Source: Micromonospora echinofusca (GTDB lineage Bacteria; Actinomycetota; Actinomycetes; Mycobacteriales; Micromonosporaceae). Taken from it: 64,000 nucleotides of DNA. The DNA is taken from positions 558,001 to 622,000 of the forward strand of contig NZ_LT607733.1 in assembly GCF_900091445.1 (NCBI RefSeq). The letters are read 5' to 3'. A program made the translations under genes and the position numbers. Positions 40,911 to 48,420 of this stretch are shown piece by piece. The notes below the pieces were generated by a model. The model saw only the letters and a program-made list of their open reading frames with translations, made no database searches and was not told where the DNA came from. Numbering within the stretch: position 1 is the stretch's first letter; each line of letters begins with the position of its first letter.

Positions 40911-42086
40911 ATGTCATCGTCCCCCGTGGACCCCGCTGATCCCGTCTTCCGGCTGCACCGGGGCGGCAAGATGGCCGTCGCCTCGACCGTCCCGCTGACC
41001 AGCCGGGAGGACCTCTCCCTCGCGTACACCCCGGGTGTGGCCCGGGTCTGCGAGGCGATCGCCGCCGACCCGACGCTCGCCGACGACTACACGTGGGCGT
41101 CGCACACCGTCGCGGTCGTCACCGACGGCTCGGCCGTACTCGGGCTGGGCAACATCGGCCCGCGCGCGTCGCTGCCGGTGATGGAGGGCAAGGCGGTGCT
41201 GTTCAAGCAGTTCGCCGGGGTCGACGCGGTACCGGTCTGCCTGGACACCCAGGACGTGGACGAGATCGTGGCCGTGGTGCGCGCGCTGGCCCCGTCGTTC
41301 GGCGGGATCAACCTGGAGGACATCAGCGCCCCGCGCTGCTTCGAGGTGGAGCGCCGCCTCGACGAGGCGCTGGACATCCCGGTCTTCCACGACGACCAGC
41401 ACGGCACCGCGATCGTCGTGCTCGCCGCCCTGCGCAACGCCGCGGCGCTGCTCGACCGCAAGCTCGGCGACCTGCGGGTGACGGTCAGCGGCGCCGGCGC
41501 GGCCGGGGTCGCGGTGACGAAGATGCTCGTCGCCGGCGGCGTGAACCCCGACCAGGTGGTGGTCTGCGACTCCAAGGGCATCATCGGCCGGCACCGGTCC
41601 GAGCTGACCGGCAGCAAGGCCGAGCTGGCCGCGAGCACGAACGCCGGCGGTCGTGAGGGCGACGTCACCGAGGCGCTGCGCGGCGCCGACGTGCTGATCG
41701 GCGTCTCGGGCGGGCAGATCCCGGAGGCGGCGATCGCCGGCATGGCCCCCGGGGGCATCGTCTTCGCGCTGGCCAACCCGACGCCCGAGGTGCACCCCGA
41801 GGTGGCCGCCCGGCACGTCGCGGTCGTCGCCACCGGCCGCAGCGACTACCCCAACCAGATCAACAACGTGTTGGCCTTCCCGGGCGTGTTCCGGGGCGCG
41901 CTGGACGCCCGCGCCACCCGGATCACCGAGGGCATGAAGGTCGCCGCCGCCGACGCCATCGCCGGCGTGGTGGCCGGGTCGCTCACCGCCGAGGCGATCG
42001 TGCCGTCCCCGCTCGACCCCCGGGTCGCCCCCGCGGTGGCCGAGGCGGTGGCCGAGGCCGCCCGCCGCGACGGCGTCACCCGCTGA
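40911..42086 (+). CDS. NAD(P)-dependent malic enzyme
   Basis: A 391-residue short-form malic enzyme, decarboxylating malate to pyruvate. The catalytic Tyr is in LSLAYTPGVA, with GLGNIGP, MEGKAVLFKQFAGVDAVP (Lys), the metal site EDISAPRCFEVE and FHDDQHGTA, and a Rossmann fold at SGAGAAGVAVTKML. There is no phosphotransacetylase domain. GGAG is 6 nt before the ATG at 40911. Confidence 0.93.
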   Translation: MSSSPVDPADPVFRLHRGGKMAVASTVPLTSREDLSLAYTPGVARVCEAIAADPTLADDYTWASHTVAVVTDGSAVLGLGNIGPRASLPVMEGKAVLFKQFAGVDAVPVCLDTQDVDEIVAVVRALAPSFGGINLEDISAPRCFEVERRLDEALDIPVFHDDQHGTAIVVLAALRNAAALLDRKLGDLRVTVSGAGAAGVAVTKMLVAGGVNPDQVVVCDSKGIIGRHRSELTGSKAELAASTNAGGREGDVTEALRGADVLIGVSGGQIPEAAIAGMAPGGIVFALANPTPEVHPEVAARHVAVVATGRSDYPNQINNVLAFPGVFRGALDARATRITEGMKVAAADAIAGVVAGSLTAEAIVPSPLDPRVAPAVAEAVAEAARRDGVTR

Positions 42087-42092
42087 CCGGGT

Positions 42093-42135
42093 GAGGGGCC
42101 CTTTCCCGTCGCCCGACGACGGGAAAGGGCCCCTC
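42093..42135 (+). terminator. 19-bp terminator after malic enzyme
   Basis: A perfect 19-bp stem (42093-42111 with 42117-42135) closes a 5-nt loop, starting 6 nt after the stop. It is one of the strongest hairpins in the window. Its AGGGGCCCTTTCCC type sequence may also be a dispersed repeat. Confidence 0.9.
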
Positions 42136-42173
42136 CGCGCGTCGGTGCCCTTCTTGTCGGGGGCTCGGCTTGT

Positions 42174-42179
42174 TACCGT
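42174..42179 (+). promoter_or_regulatory. Leaderless -10 of oxidoreductase gene
   Basis: TACCGT is 7 nt before the ATG at 42187, and there is no Shine-Dalgarno sequence. Confidence 0.5.
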
Positions 42180-42186
42180 GCCGATC

Positions 42187-43140
42187 ATGCGTGCCGCCTT
42201 CGCCTCCCGCTTCGACGACGCCAACCCGCTCGCCGCGCTCACCGTCGGCGAGCAGCCCGAGCCGACCCACCCGGCCGACGACTGGGTGACCGTGCAGGTG
42301 CGGGCCAGCTCCCTCAACCACCACGACCTCTGGTCCCTGCGGGGGGTCGGGCTGCGCGCGGAGCAGCTGCCGATGATCCTCGGCTGCGACGCCGTCGGGG
42401 TGGACCCGGACGGCAACGAGGTCGTCGTCTACCCGGTGATCCCGACCCCGGGGGACCCGCGCGGCGTCTCCATCCTCTCCGAGCACTTCCCCGGCACGCT
42501 GGCCGAGCGGGTCGCCGTACCCCGGTCGAACCTGCTGGCCCTGCCGGCGGGCCTGGCGGCGGCGGACGCGGCCTGCCTGCCGACGGCCTGGCTGACCGCG
42601 TGGCGGATGCTGACCACCAGGGGCCGGGTCGACGAGGCCGACGCCGTGCTCGTGCAGGGCGCCGGCGGGGGCGTGGCCACCGCGGCCGTCGCGCTGGCCG
42701 TCGCGATGGGCAAGCGGGTGTACGCGACCAGCCGCGACGCCGCCAAGCGGGCACGGATCGCCGAGCTGGGCGCCACCGCCGTCGAGCCCGGCGCCCGGCT
42801 GCCGGAGCGGGTCGACGTCGTCATCGAGACGGTCGGGGCGGCGACCTTCGACCACTCCCTGAAGTCCGCCGCGCCGATGGCCCGGATCGTGGTCTCCGGC
42901 GCCACCAGCGGGCACGAGCCCAAGGTCAACCTGCGCCGTGTCTTCGCCATGCAGCTGGAGATCCTGGGCACCTCGATGGGCACCCCGGTCGAGCTGGCCG
43001 CCCTGCTCGCGTTCTGCGCCGAGCGCGGCGTACGCCCGGTGGTGGACACCGTGGTCCCGTTCAGCGAGGTCGCCGACGCCTTCGCCCGCCTGCACTCCGG
43101 CGACGTCTTCGGCAAGGTCGTCGTCGACCACACCGCCTGA
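42187..43140 (+). CDS. Zinc-type alcohol dehydrogenase/quinone oxidoreductase family
   Basis: A 317-residue MDR-superfamily oxidoreductase. SLNHHDLWSLRG, LGCDAVGV and the Rossmann motif VQGAGGGVATAAVALAVAMG are visible. Structural-zinc cysteines are absent, which places it with quinone oxidoreductase-like members. Substrate is unknown. The start at 42187 begins at MRAAFASRFD, with a leaderless-type -10. Confidence 0.85.
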   Translation: MRAAFASRFDDANPLAALTVGEQPEPTHPADDWVTVQVRASSLNHHDLWSLRGVGLRAEQLPMILGCDAVGVDPDGNEVVVYPVIPTPGDPRGVSILSEHFPGTLAERVAVPRSNLLALPAGLAAADAACLPTAWLTAWRMLTTRGRVDEADAVLVQGAGGGVATAAVALAVAMGKRVYATSRDAAKRARIAELGATAVEPGARLPERVDVVIETVGAATFDHSLKSAAPMARIVVSGATSGHEPKVNLRRVFAMQLEILGTSMGTPVELAALLAFCAERGVRPVVDTVVPFSEVADAFARLHSGDVFGKVVVDHTA

Positions 43141-43212
43141 GGCACGCACCGGTGGCCGCCCCGGGTGGCGTCCTGCCCGCCGCCGCCCCCGAGCGGGGAG
43201 GTCACCGGTGAC

Positions 43213-44196
43213 TCAGAGGCGGTTGTCGAGGGTGGCGACGTCGTCGCGGGCGGCGTCGGTCGGGATGCGGCCCTTGGCGGCCTGGTCGCCGTAGAGCGAC
43301 CAGCGCAGGAACTCGACCGTGGTGTCGGCGACCACCCGCAGCGCGGCCCCGTCGCTGAGCAGCGCCCGGCCGTGGTCGCCCTTCGGCAGGCTCAGCATCG
43401 CCTTCGGCCAGGGCACCTTGTCGTAGACGGCCTTGCCGGCGGCGTACTCGACCACCTCGTCGGCCTCGCCGTGCACGAAGAGCTGCGGGGCGGCGGCGCC
43501 CGCGAAGGCGGTGCCCACGCCGAGTGCCGTGCCGGCGAAGACCACCCCGGCGTCCAGCCGCTCGTCCCGGCCGGTCGTGAAGAGGCCGATAGTGGTCACC
43601 CCGCCGGCCGAGTGCCCGGCTGCGGCCACCCGGTCCGTGGCGAGCCGGCCACGCAGCGGGTCGCCGGACCTGCCGTCGAGGGCGAGCACCTGGGTCAGCA
43701 CGTACGACACGTCGGCCGGCTGGTTGAGCACGTCGAGCACGTTGCCGTCGCCGCCGGAGGCGGTGTGCGGGAACGTCGGCGCGGCCACCACGAACCCGGC
43801 CGCCGCCCACCGGGTCAGCAGCGCCCTGTAGTCGGCCGGCCGGGCGCTCAACCCGTGGCTGAACATCACCACGGGGAACTTCCCCGTGGCGGCGTCCGCC
43901 GACCCCTCCGGCTGCCCGCCGGGCTTCCCGGCCGCCGGATACCAGACGGTCACCGGCAGCGGCCGCTTCCCGTCGCGGTTCAGCTTCAACTGGCGTACGC
44001 CGACGGCGAAGGCCTTGCCGGGCGCGGTGCCGGCGGGCACCTGCGGGGTGGCGGTGACCGCCTGCGAGGGCGGCGCCGGGGCCGTCACCTGCGGAGCCGC
44101 CTCCCGCGGAGCCGGCCCGGCGTCGTCGGAGCAGCCGACCAGACCGGCGGTGAACAGTGCGGAGGCGAGCAGGGCGGGGGTGACACGACGCGGCAT
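43213..44196 (-). CDS. Alpha/beta hydrolase lipoprotein (paralogue 1)
   Basis: A 327-residue secreted hydrolase of the dienelactone hydrolase/PAF-acetylhydrolase-like group. The lipobox LVGC ends the signal peptide. VMFSHGLSA (oxyanion), AAAGHSAGGVTT (nucleophile Ser), HGEADEVV (Asp) and KGDHGRALL (His) give an intact triad. It is clearly similar to the protein at 45178-46068. The ATG at 44196 is the natural signal-peptide start; longer frames run into the tandem array. Confidence 0.85.
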   Translation of the reverse strand: MPRRVTPALLASALFTAGLVGCSDDAGPAPREAAPQVTAPAPPSQAVTATPQVPAGTAPGKAFAVGVRQLKLNRDGKRPLPVTVWYPAAGKPGGQPEGSADAATGKFPVVMFSHGLSARPADYRALLTRWAAAGFVVAAPTFPHTASGGDGNVLDVLNQPADVSYVLTQVLALDGRSGDPLRGRLATDRVAAAGHSAGGVTTIGLFTTGRDERLDAGVVFAGTALGVGTAFAGAAAPQLFVHGEADEVVEYAAGKAVYDKVPWPKAMLSLPKGDHGRALLSDGAALRVVADTTVEFLRWSLYGDQAAKGRIPTDAARDDVATLDNRL

Positions 44197-44290
44197 GGAG
44201 ACGATTGTGCCTCGCCCCCCACCCCCGCCCCCCAACGATCGCCCCCAACCCTCGCCACACCACGACGCCCGCCACCCGGCCCTGCACCCC

Positions 44291-44430
44291 GTAGCACCCG
44301 CGTGCACCCCGTAGCACCCGCGTGCACCCCGTAGCACCCGCGTGCACCCCGTAGCACCCGCGTGCACCCCGTAGCACCCGCGTGCACCCCGTAGCACCCG
44401 CGTGCACCCCGTAGCACCCGCGTGCACCCC
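44291..44430. repeat. Tandem array, 7 x 20 bp
   Basis: Seven perfect head-to-tail copies of GTAGCACCCGCGTGCACCCC, with partial units on both sides (44281-44290 and 44431-44440). It lies between the hydrolase start and a nucleotidyltransferase gene, directly next to the palindromic element at 44438. All frames are open across it, which creates false ORFs. There are no spacers, so it is not CRISPR. Copy number probably varies between strains. Confidence 0.95.
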
Positions 44431-44437
44431 GTGACGC

Positions 44438-44504
44438 CCCGGTGATCAGGACGGCATGGACGTGTTCCGGCCCGTTTTCGGTACATGGCGTCCTGATCAC
44501 CGGG
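44438..44504. repeat. Palindromic element, GGTGATCAGGAC family (copy B)
   Basis: Inverted arms of 21 bp (44438-44458 with 44484-44504), with one mismatch, flank a 25-nt loop. The outer core GGTGATCAGGAC is identical to copy A at 5404-5466, while the inner arm and loop differ. It is located 12 bp past the nucleotidyltransferase stop, so it could terminate that gene. Confidence 0.8.
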
Positions 44505-44516
44505 AGCGCTAGCCGG

Positions 44517-45041
44517 TCATGGGTGGCGGTCGGTGGCGCGGAGGCGGGTCAGGTCGGCGGCGTCCTTGCCTCGCCGGGGCCGGTCCGGCATCCAGACGGG
44601 GAACATCTCCTTGAACTCGATCTGCGCGGCCACCGAGATCATCGGGACGGCCAGCGAGCCGATGCGACCGGGCGGACCGGTCAGCATGCCGTCCGGCAGG
44701 GCGGTGCCCGCCCACGGGCCGGCGCCCACCACCACCCGCCCCGTGGCGTCCCGGGCCAGGTAGGCGACGCTCATCTCGACGTCTGCGCGCACGAGGTCGA
44801 GCTGCACGTCGACGGGCATCCGGGGGTCGGGCCGCCAGCCGCGCCCGCGCAGCAGGTCGGCCAGCCGGTCGGCGTCCGCGCGCCAGCAGTACCAGTCGAC
44901 GTCGACGTGCGCCCTGGTGACCTCGCCCAGGTGGAAGTCCATGGCCCAGCCGCCGCGTAGCCACACCTCGATGCCGGCCGCCGCCGCGAGCCCGGCCAGT
45001 TCCGCGATGCCGTCCAGTTGCCGCCTCGCGAGATCGTCCAC
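44517..45041 (-). CDS. Aminoglycoside nucleotidyltransferase-like protein
   Basis: A 174-residue protein similar to the ANT(2'')-type nucleotidyltransferase family. WLRGGWAMDFHLGEVTRAHVDVDWY holds the GG and DxD metal-binding motif, followed by LVRADVEMSVAYLARD and IEFKEMFP. It might adenylylate an aminoglycoside or another hydroxylated small molecule; activity is not certain from sequence. The GTG at 45041 is preferred because the fold begins at once; a GTG at 45077 would add 12 residues. Confidence 0.7.
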   Translation of the reverse strand: MDDLARRQLDGIAELAGLAAAAGIEVWLRGGWAMDFHLGEVTRAHVDVDWYCWRADADRLADLLRGRGWRPDPRMPVDVQLDLVRADVEMSVAYLARDATGRVVVGAGPWAGTALPDGMLTGPPGRIGSLAVPMISVAAQIEFKEMFPVWMPDRPRRGKDAADLTRLRATDRHP

Positions 45042-45177
45042 GGCGGCACCGTAGCCGGGACGGTCCCTCTCACGCACGCGCCTTTGTCTGCTCGGACCGG
45101 CGGTGACCGGTGGCGCGGGTGGGAGCGGGCGCTGGCGGCGGGCGGTATGTCCGGCTCCTGCGCCGGCACGGGAGGGA

Positions 45178-46068
45178 TCAGCGGGCGAGGCGGGTCTCGT
45201 ACGCCGTCACGCCGGGGGAGCGGGCGTCGGCGGGCAGGCGGCGGCCGGCTGCCTCGTCACCGTAGAGCGTCCAGCGGAGGAAGTCGGTGGTGGTGGCGAG
45301 AACCTGGTCGAAGCCCGGCAGGCCCGGGCTCAGGTACTCGCCGTGGCCCTGCCCGAGCAGGCTCAGGAAGGTGGACGGGCCGGTGGTGCGGTGGTACGCG
45401 GCGCGGCCGACCGTCACCGGCACGATCCGGTCCGCCGTACCGTGCACGAAGAGCAGCGGGGCCGCCGGCCCGGCGAAGCTGCCGGCCATCCCGCCGCCGG
45501 CGATCACGATGCCGGCGCGCAGCCGCCCCGAGCGCCCGGAGGTGAACATGCCGGCGGTGGTGAAGCCGCCCGCCGAGTGGCCGGCGGCGGCGATCCGGGC
45601 GACGTCGAGGTGGCCGGCGAGCGGGTCCCCGGCCCGGGCGTCGAGCCGCACCAGGTGCCGGATCAGCCGCCAACCGTCGGCCGGCTGATGGCGTACGTCG
45701 GCGCGGCTGAACCGGCCCGCGCCGCGCCGGGTGTGCGGGTAGGTCGGGGCGGCCACCACGAACCCGGCGGCGGCCCAGCGCGTGGTCAGCCCGGCGTGCA
45801 GTTCGGGCAGGCTGTGCAGCCCGTGGCTGTAGACCACCACGGGGAAGCGGCCGGCGGCCACCGCGCCGCGATCTGCCGGATACCAGACGGTCACCGGCAG
45901 GGGGCGCGCCGAGGCGGGATCGACCGTGAAGGTGCGTACGCCGACGGAGTAGGCCGCCACGGGCGCCGGGCGCGGCGGCGGCGGTGCGCCGGGCGCGGCG
46001 GTGGCCGCCGGGGCGCAACCGGCCAGCAGCGTCGTCATCAGTACGGCGACCAGCCGCTTGATCCCCAC
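45178..46068 (-). CDS. Alpha/beta hydrolase lipoprotein (paralogue 2)
   Basis: A 296-residue paralogue of the hydrolase at 43213-44196. It has the lipobox LLAGC, VVVYSHGLHS, AAAGHSAGGFTT, HGTADRIVPV and GQGHGEYLS. Shared segments include RPLPVTVWYPA, TRWAAAGFVVAAP, YPHT and TDFLRWTLYGDEAA. The GTG at 46068 starts a normal lipoprotein signal, with TACCGT 6 nt upstream. The two paralogues flank the nucleotidyltransferase gene on the same strand. Confidence 0.85.
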   Translation of the reverse strand: MGIKRLVAVLMTTLLAGCAPAATAAPGAPPPPRPAPVAAYSVGVRTFTVDPASARPLPVTVWYPADRGAVAAGRFPVVVYSHGLHSLPELHAGLTTRWAAAGFVVAAPTYPHTRRGAGRFSRADVRHQPADGWRLIRHLVRLDARAGDPLAGHLDVARIAAAGHSAGGFTTAGMFTSGRSGRLRAGIVIAGGGMAGSFAGPAAPLLFVHGTADRIVPVTVGRAAYHRTTGPSTFLSLLGQGHGEYLSPGLPGFDQVLATTTDFLRWTLYGDEAAGRRLPADARSPGVTAYETRLAR

Positions 46069-46074
46069 GGCTTC

Positions 46075-46080
46075 ACGGTA
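46075..46080 (-). promoter_or_regulatory. Leaderless -10 of hydrolase paralogue 2
   Basis: Minus-strand TACCGT is 6 nt before the GTG at 46068. Confidence 0.5.
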
Positions 46081-46213
46081 GGTGCCCGGCGGCCCGCAGC
46101 GGTCCCGCCGTCCGGACCGGACGCCCCCGCCACCCGGGCGGATCGTCTCCACCGGCCGGCTCGACCTGACCCCGGTCCGCGTGCCGGGGACGGCGGCCCG
46201 GAACCGGCTTGGC

Positions 46214-46219
46214 TAGGGT
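46214..46219 (+). promoter_or_regulatory. Leaderless -10 of small membrane-protein gene
   Basis: TAGGGT is 7 nt before the ATG at 46227. Confidence 0.5.
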
Positions 46220-46226
46220 CACCGCC

Positions 46227-46391
46227 ATGTCTGAGAACCGCACCGACCCGAGCGGCAACACCGAGGCGTTCCGCGCCTACGCCCACACCGCCGAGCCCGA
46301 GGCTCCGGCCGGCGCCTCCCGGACGCCGCTGCTCGTCGGCGCGGCGGCGGTCGCGCTGGTCGCCCTGCTCGCCTGGCTCGCCCTGAGCTGA
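46227..46391 (+). CDS. 54-residue single-helix membrane protein
   Basis: A short acidic N-terminus (MSENRTDPSGNTEAFRAYAH) precedes one C-terminal transmembrane helix that runs to the last residue. It looks tail-anchored with a cytoplasmic head. It starts 7 nt after a TAnnnT hexamer and is followed 6 nt later by the DUF3592 gene, so they are probably an operon. Family unknown. Confidence 0.65.
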   Translation: MSENRTDPSGNTEAFRAYAHTAEPEAPAGASRTPLLVGAAAVALVALLAWLALS

Positions 46392-46397
46392 CCGGCG

Positions 46398-47057
46398 TTG
46401 GAGCCATCAGGCGACCCGGGGCCGGGCGCTCCCGCCACGCCGTCCGACACGCGACGTCCGGCGCGCGCCCCGGGGCGGTGGCGGAGGCTCCGCTCCGGTC
46501 TTCGCGGCATCCGTCGGGGCAGCGCCGCCCTCGGCCTGGTGCTGCTGCTCGCGGGGCTGACGAACGCGGTGGCCACCGGTGCGTACAAGTGGCACCTGCA
46601 CGCCAAGGCGGAGCGGCTACGGGCGGACGGCGTCCCGGTACGGGCGACGGTGACCGACCGGCGCGACACCGTGGGACGCGGCGGCGGCACCGACACCGTC
46701 CAGGTCTGGTACGACTACGAGGGCGTCCGGCACAACGAGCGCATCCTCTGCGGCTCGGCCGGTGGCTGCCTGCGCGATCCGCCCGAGGTGATGACGCTCT
46801 GGGTCGACCCGGAGCGACCGGGTGAGTTCGTCGCCGCCAACGGCAACACCGACGACTCGGTCTTCTTCCTCAACTCCTGGGGCGGCATTCCGTTCGGGCT
46901 GCTGGTCGCCACGGCGGGCGGGGCGTTCGTCTTCGCGGCCCTCGTCCCGACCGGGATGTTCGACCGGCCCACACCCGCACCACCGCGCCGAGGGCCGGGA
47001 CGCGACCGGGTCCGGCGTACCCGATCCGCCCGGCGTCGCGGCAAGGGCCGGAGCTGA
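46398..47057 (+). CDS. DUF3592-type membrane protein
   Basis: A 219-residue protein. One helix lies near residues 43-62 and another near 166-185, bracketing an outer domain (VRATVTDRRDT through VWYDYEGVRHNE and VTLWVDPERPGEFVA-like segments) that fits the DUF3592 fold. It has a basic C-terminal tail. The TTG at 46398 is the only start close to the preceding stop. Function unknown. Confidence 0.7.
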   Translation: MEPSGDPGPGAPATPSDTRRPARAPGRWRRLRSGLRGIRRGSAALGLVLLLAGLTNAVATGAYKWHLHAKAERLRADGVPVRATVTDRRDTVGRGGGTDTVQVWYDYEGVRHNERILCGSAGGCLRDPPEVMTLWVDPERPGEFVAANGNTDDSVFFLNSWGGIPFGLLVATAGGAFVFAALVPTGMFDRPTPAPPRRGPGRDRVRRTRSARRRGKGRS

Positions 47058-47262
47058 GGCCGACGGCGACCCGGCGCCGGCCTCAACCGGCGGGGTGTGA
47101 ACGCCCGCCGGCGGAGGGCTGCCGGCCACGGTCGCCTCGTCGCGCAGCACAGCGCGAAACAGCGGGCCACCCGGGCCGCCGGCACCGTCTCCCCGAAGAG
47201 TGGCCAGGCGGCAGCCGGGCCGGGCGCAACGACCTGCTCGTGCCGTGCCGACCGGTTGGCCG

Positions 47263-48420
47263 TCAGCCGGCGGCCTCGATGACGGCGCGGGTCTGGAGGG
47301 CGATCTCGCGCTCCTCGTCGGTGCCGACGACGCAGACGGTCACCTCGGCGCCCTCCGGCGAGACGACCCGGTCGCCGCTGCCGGCGTTGCGTTCCGGGTC
47401 CACCGCGATGCCGAGCCGTTCCAGGCCGGCAAGGGCGGCGGCGCGTACCGGCGCGGCGTGCTCGCCGACACCGGCGGTGAAGGTGACCGCGTCCACCCGG
47501 CCGAGCAGGGCGTAGTACGCGCCGACGTAGCCGGTGATCCGCCGGCAGTAGACGTCGAAGGCGAGCGTCGCCGCCGGGTCGCCGTCCGCCCGGCGCGTGA
47601 GCACCTCGCGCATGTCGTTGGCGCCGGTCAGCCCGAGCAGGCCACTGCGGTGGTTGAGCAGGTCGTCGATCTCGTCGACGGAGAGCCCGCCCTCCCGGCG
47701 CAGGTGGAAGATCACGGTCGGGTCGAGGTCGCCGCTGCGGGTGCCCATGACCAGGCCCTCCAGGGGGGACATGCCCATCGAGGTGGCCACGCTCCGGCCG
47801 CCGGCCACCGCGCAGGCGCTCGCGCCGTTGCCGAGGTGCAGGGTGATCGTGTTCACCTCGGCGTACGGGCGGCCGAGCAGCTCGGCGGTGCGTCGCGACA
47901 CGTACGCGTGCGAGGTGCCGTGGAAGCCGTAGCGCCGGATGCCGTACCGCTCGGCGGTGGCCCGCTCGATCGCGTAGGTCGCGGCGGCCTCGGGCAGGGT
48001 GTGGTGGAACGCGGTGTCGAAGACGGCGACCTGCGGCACCTGCGGCAGCGCCGCCCGGGTGACCTCGATGCCGGTCAGGTTGGCGGGATTGTGCAGCGGT
48101 GCGAGCGGGATCAGGTCGCGGATCGCGGTCAGCACCGCGTCGTCGACGAGCACCGGCTCGCCGAACCGCTTCCCGCCGTGCACCACCCGGTGACCGACGG
48201 CGGCGAGCCCGCTCAGGTCCAGCCCGTCGAGGATGGCCCGGACGGCCGTCTCGTGGTCGGCCGGGCCGCCACCGGCCTCGCCGACCCGCTCCACGGTGCC
48301 CTTGTCGACCACCCGGTCGCCGTCGAAGAGCCGGTACTTCACCGACGACGACCCGCAGTTGAGCACGAGGACCCGGCCGGCCTCCTGCGGCGCGGGGGCA
48401 CCGTCGACGGGCGCGTTCAT
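47263..48420 (-). CDS. ackA: Acetate kinase
   Basis: A 385-residue kinase converting acetyl phosphate and ADP to acetate and ATP. The N-terminal VLNCGSSSVKYRLF, GHRVVHGGKRF, VFDTAFHHTLPE, RRYGFHGTSHAYV, HLGNGASACAV and the MGTRSGDLDP motif are all present. The ATG overlaps the pta stop (ATGA), so both are made from one message. Together they interconvert acetyl-CoA and acetate. Confidence 0.95.
   Translation of the reverse strand: MNAPVDGAPAPQEAGRVLVLNCGSSSVKYRLFDGDRVVDKGTVERVGEAGGGPADHETAVRAILDGLDLSGLAAVGHRVVHGGKRFGEPVLVDDAVLTAIRDLIPLAPLHNPANLTGIEVTRAALPQVPQVAVFDTAFHHTLPEAAATYAIERATAERYGIRRYGFHGTSHAYVSRRTAELLGRPYAEVNTITLHLGNGASACAVAGGRSVATSMGMSPLEGLVMGTRSGDLDPTVIFHLRREGGLSVDEIDDLLNHRSGLLGLTGANDMREVLTRRADGDPAATLAFDVYCRRITGYVGAYYALLGRVDAVTFTAGVGEHAAPVRAAALAGLERLGIAVDPERNAGSGDRVVSPEGAEVTVCVVGTDEEREIALQTRAVIEAAG

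Noticed and set aside
43147..43210. Terminator from two CACCGGTG copies
   Set aside because: The copies are self-complementary palindromes about 50 nt apart; pairing between them is possible but not specific.
44291..44430. Possible CRISPR array
   Set aside because: The 20-bp repeats are directly adjacent with no spacers, and no cas genes are present.
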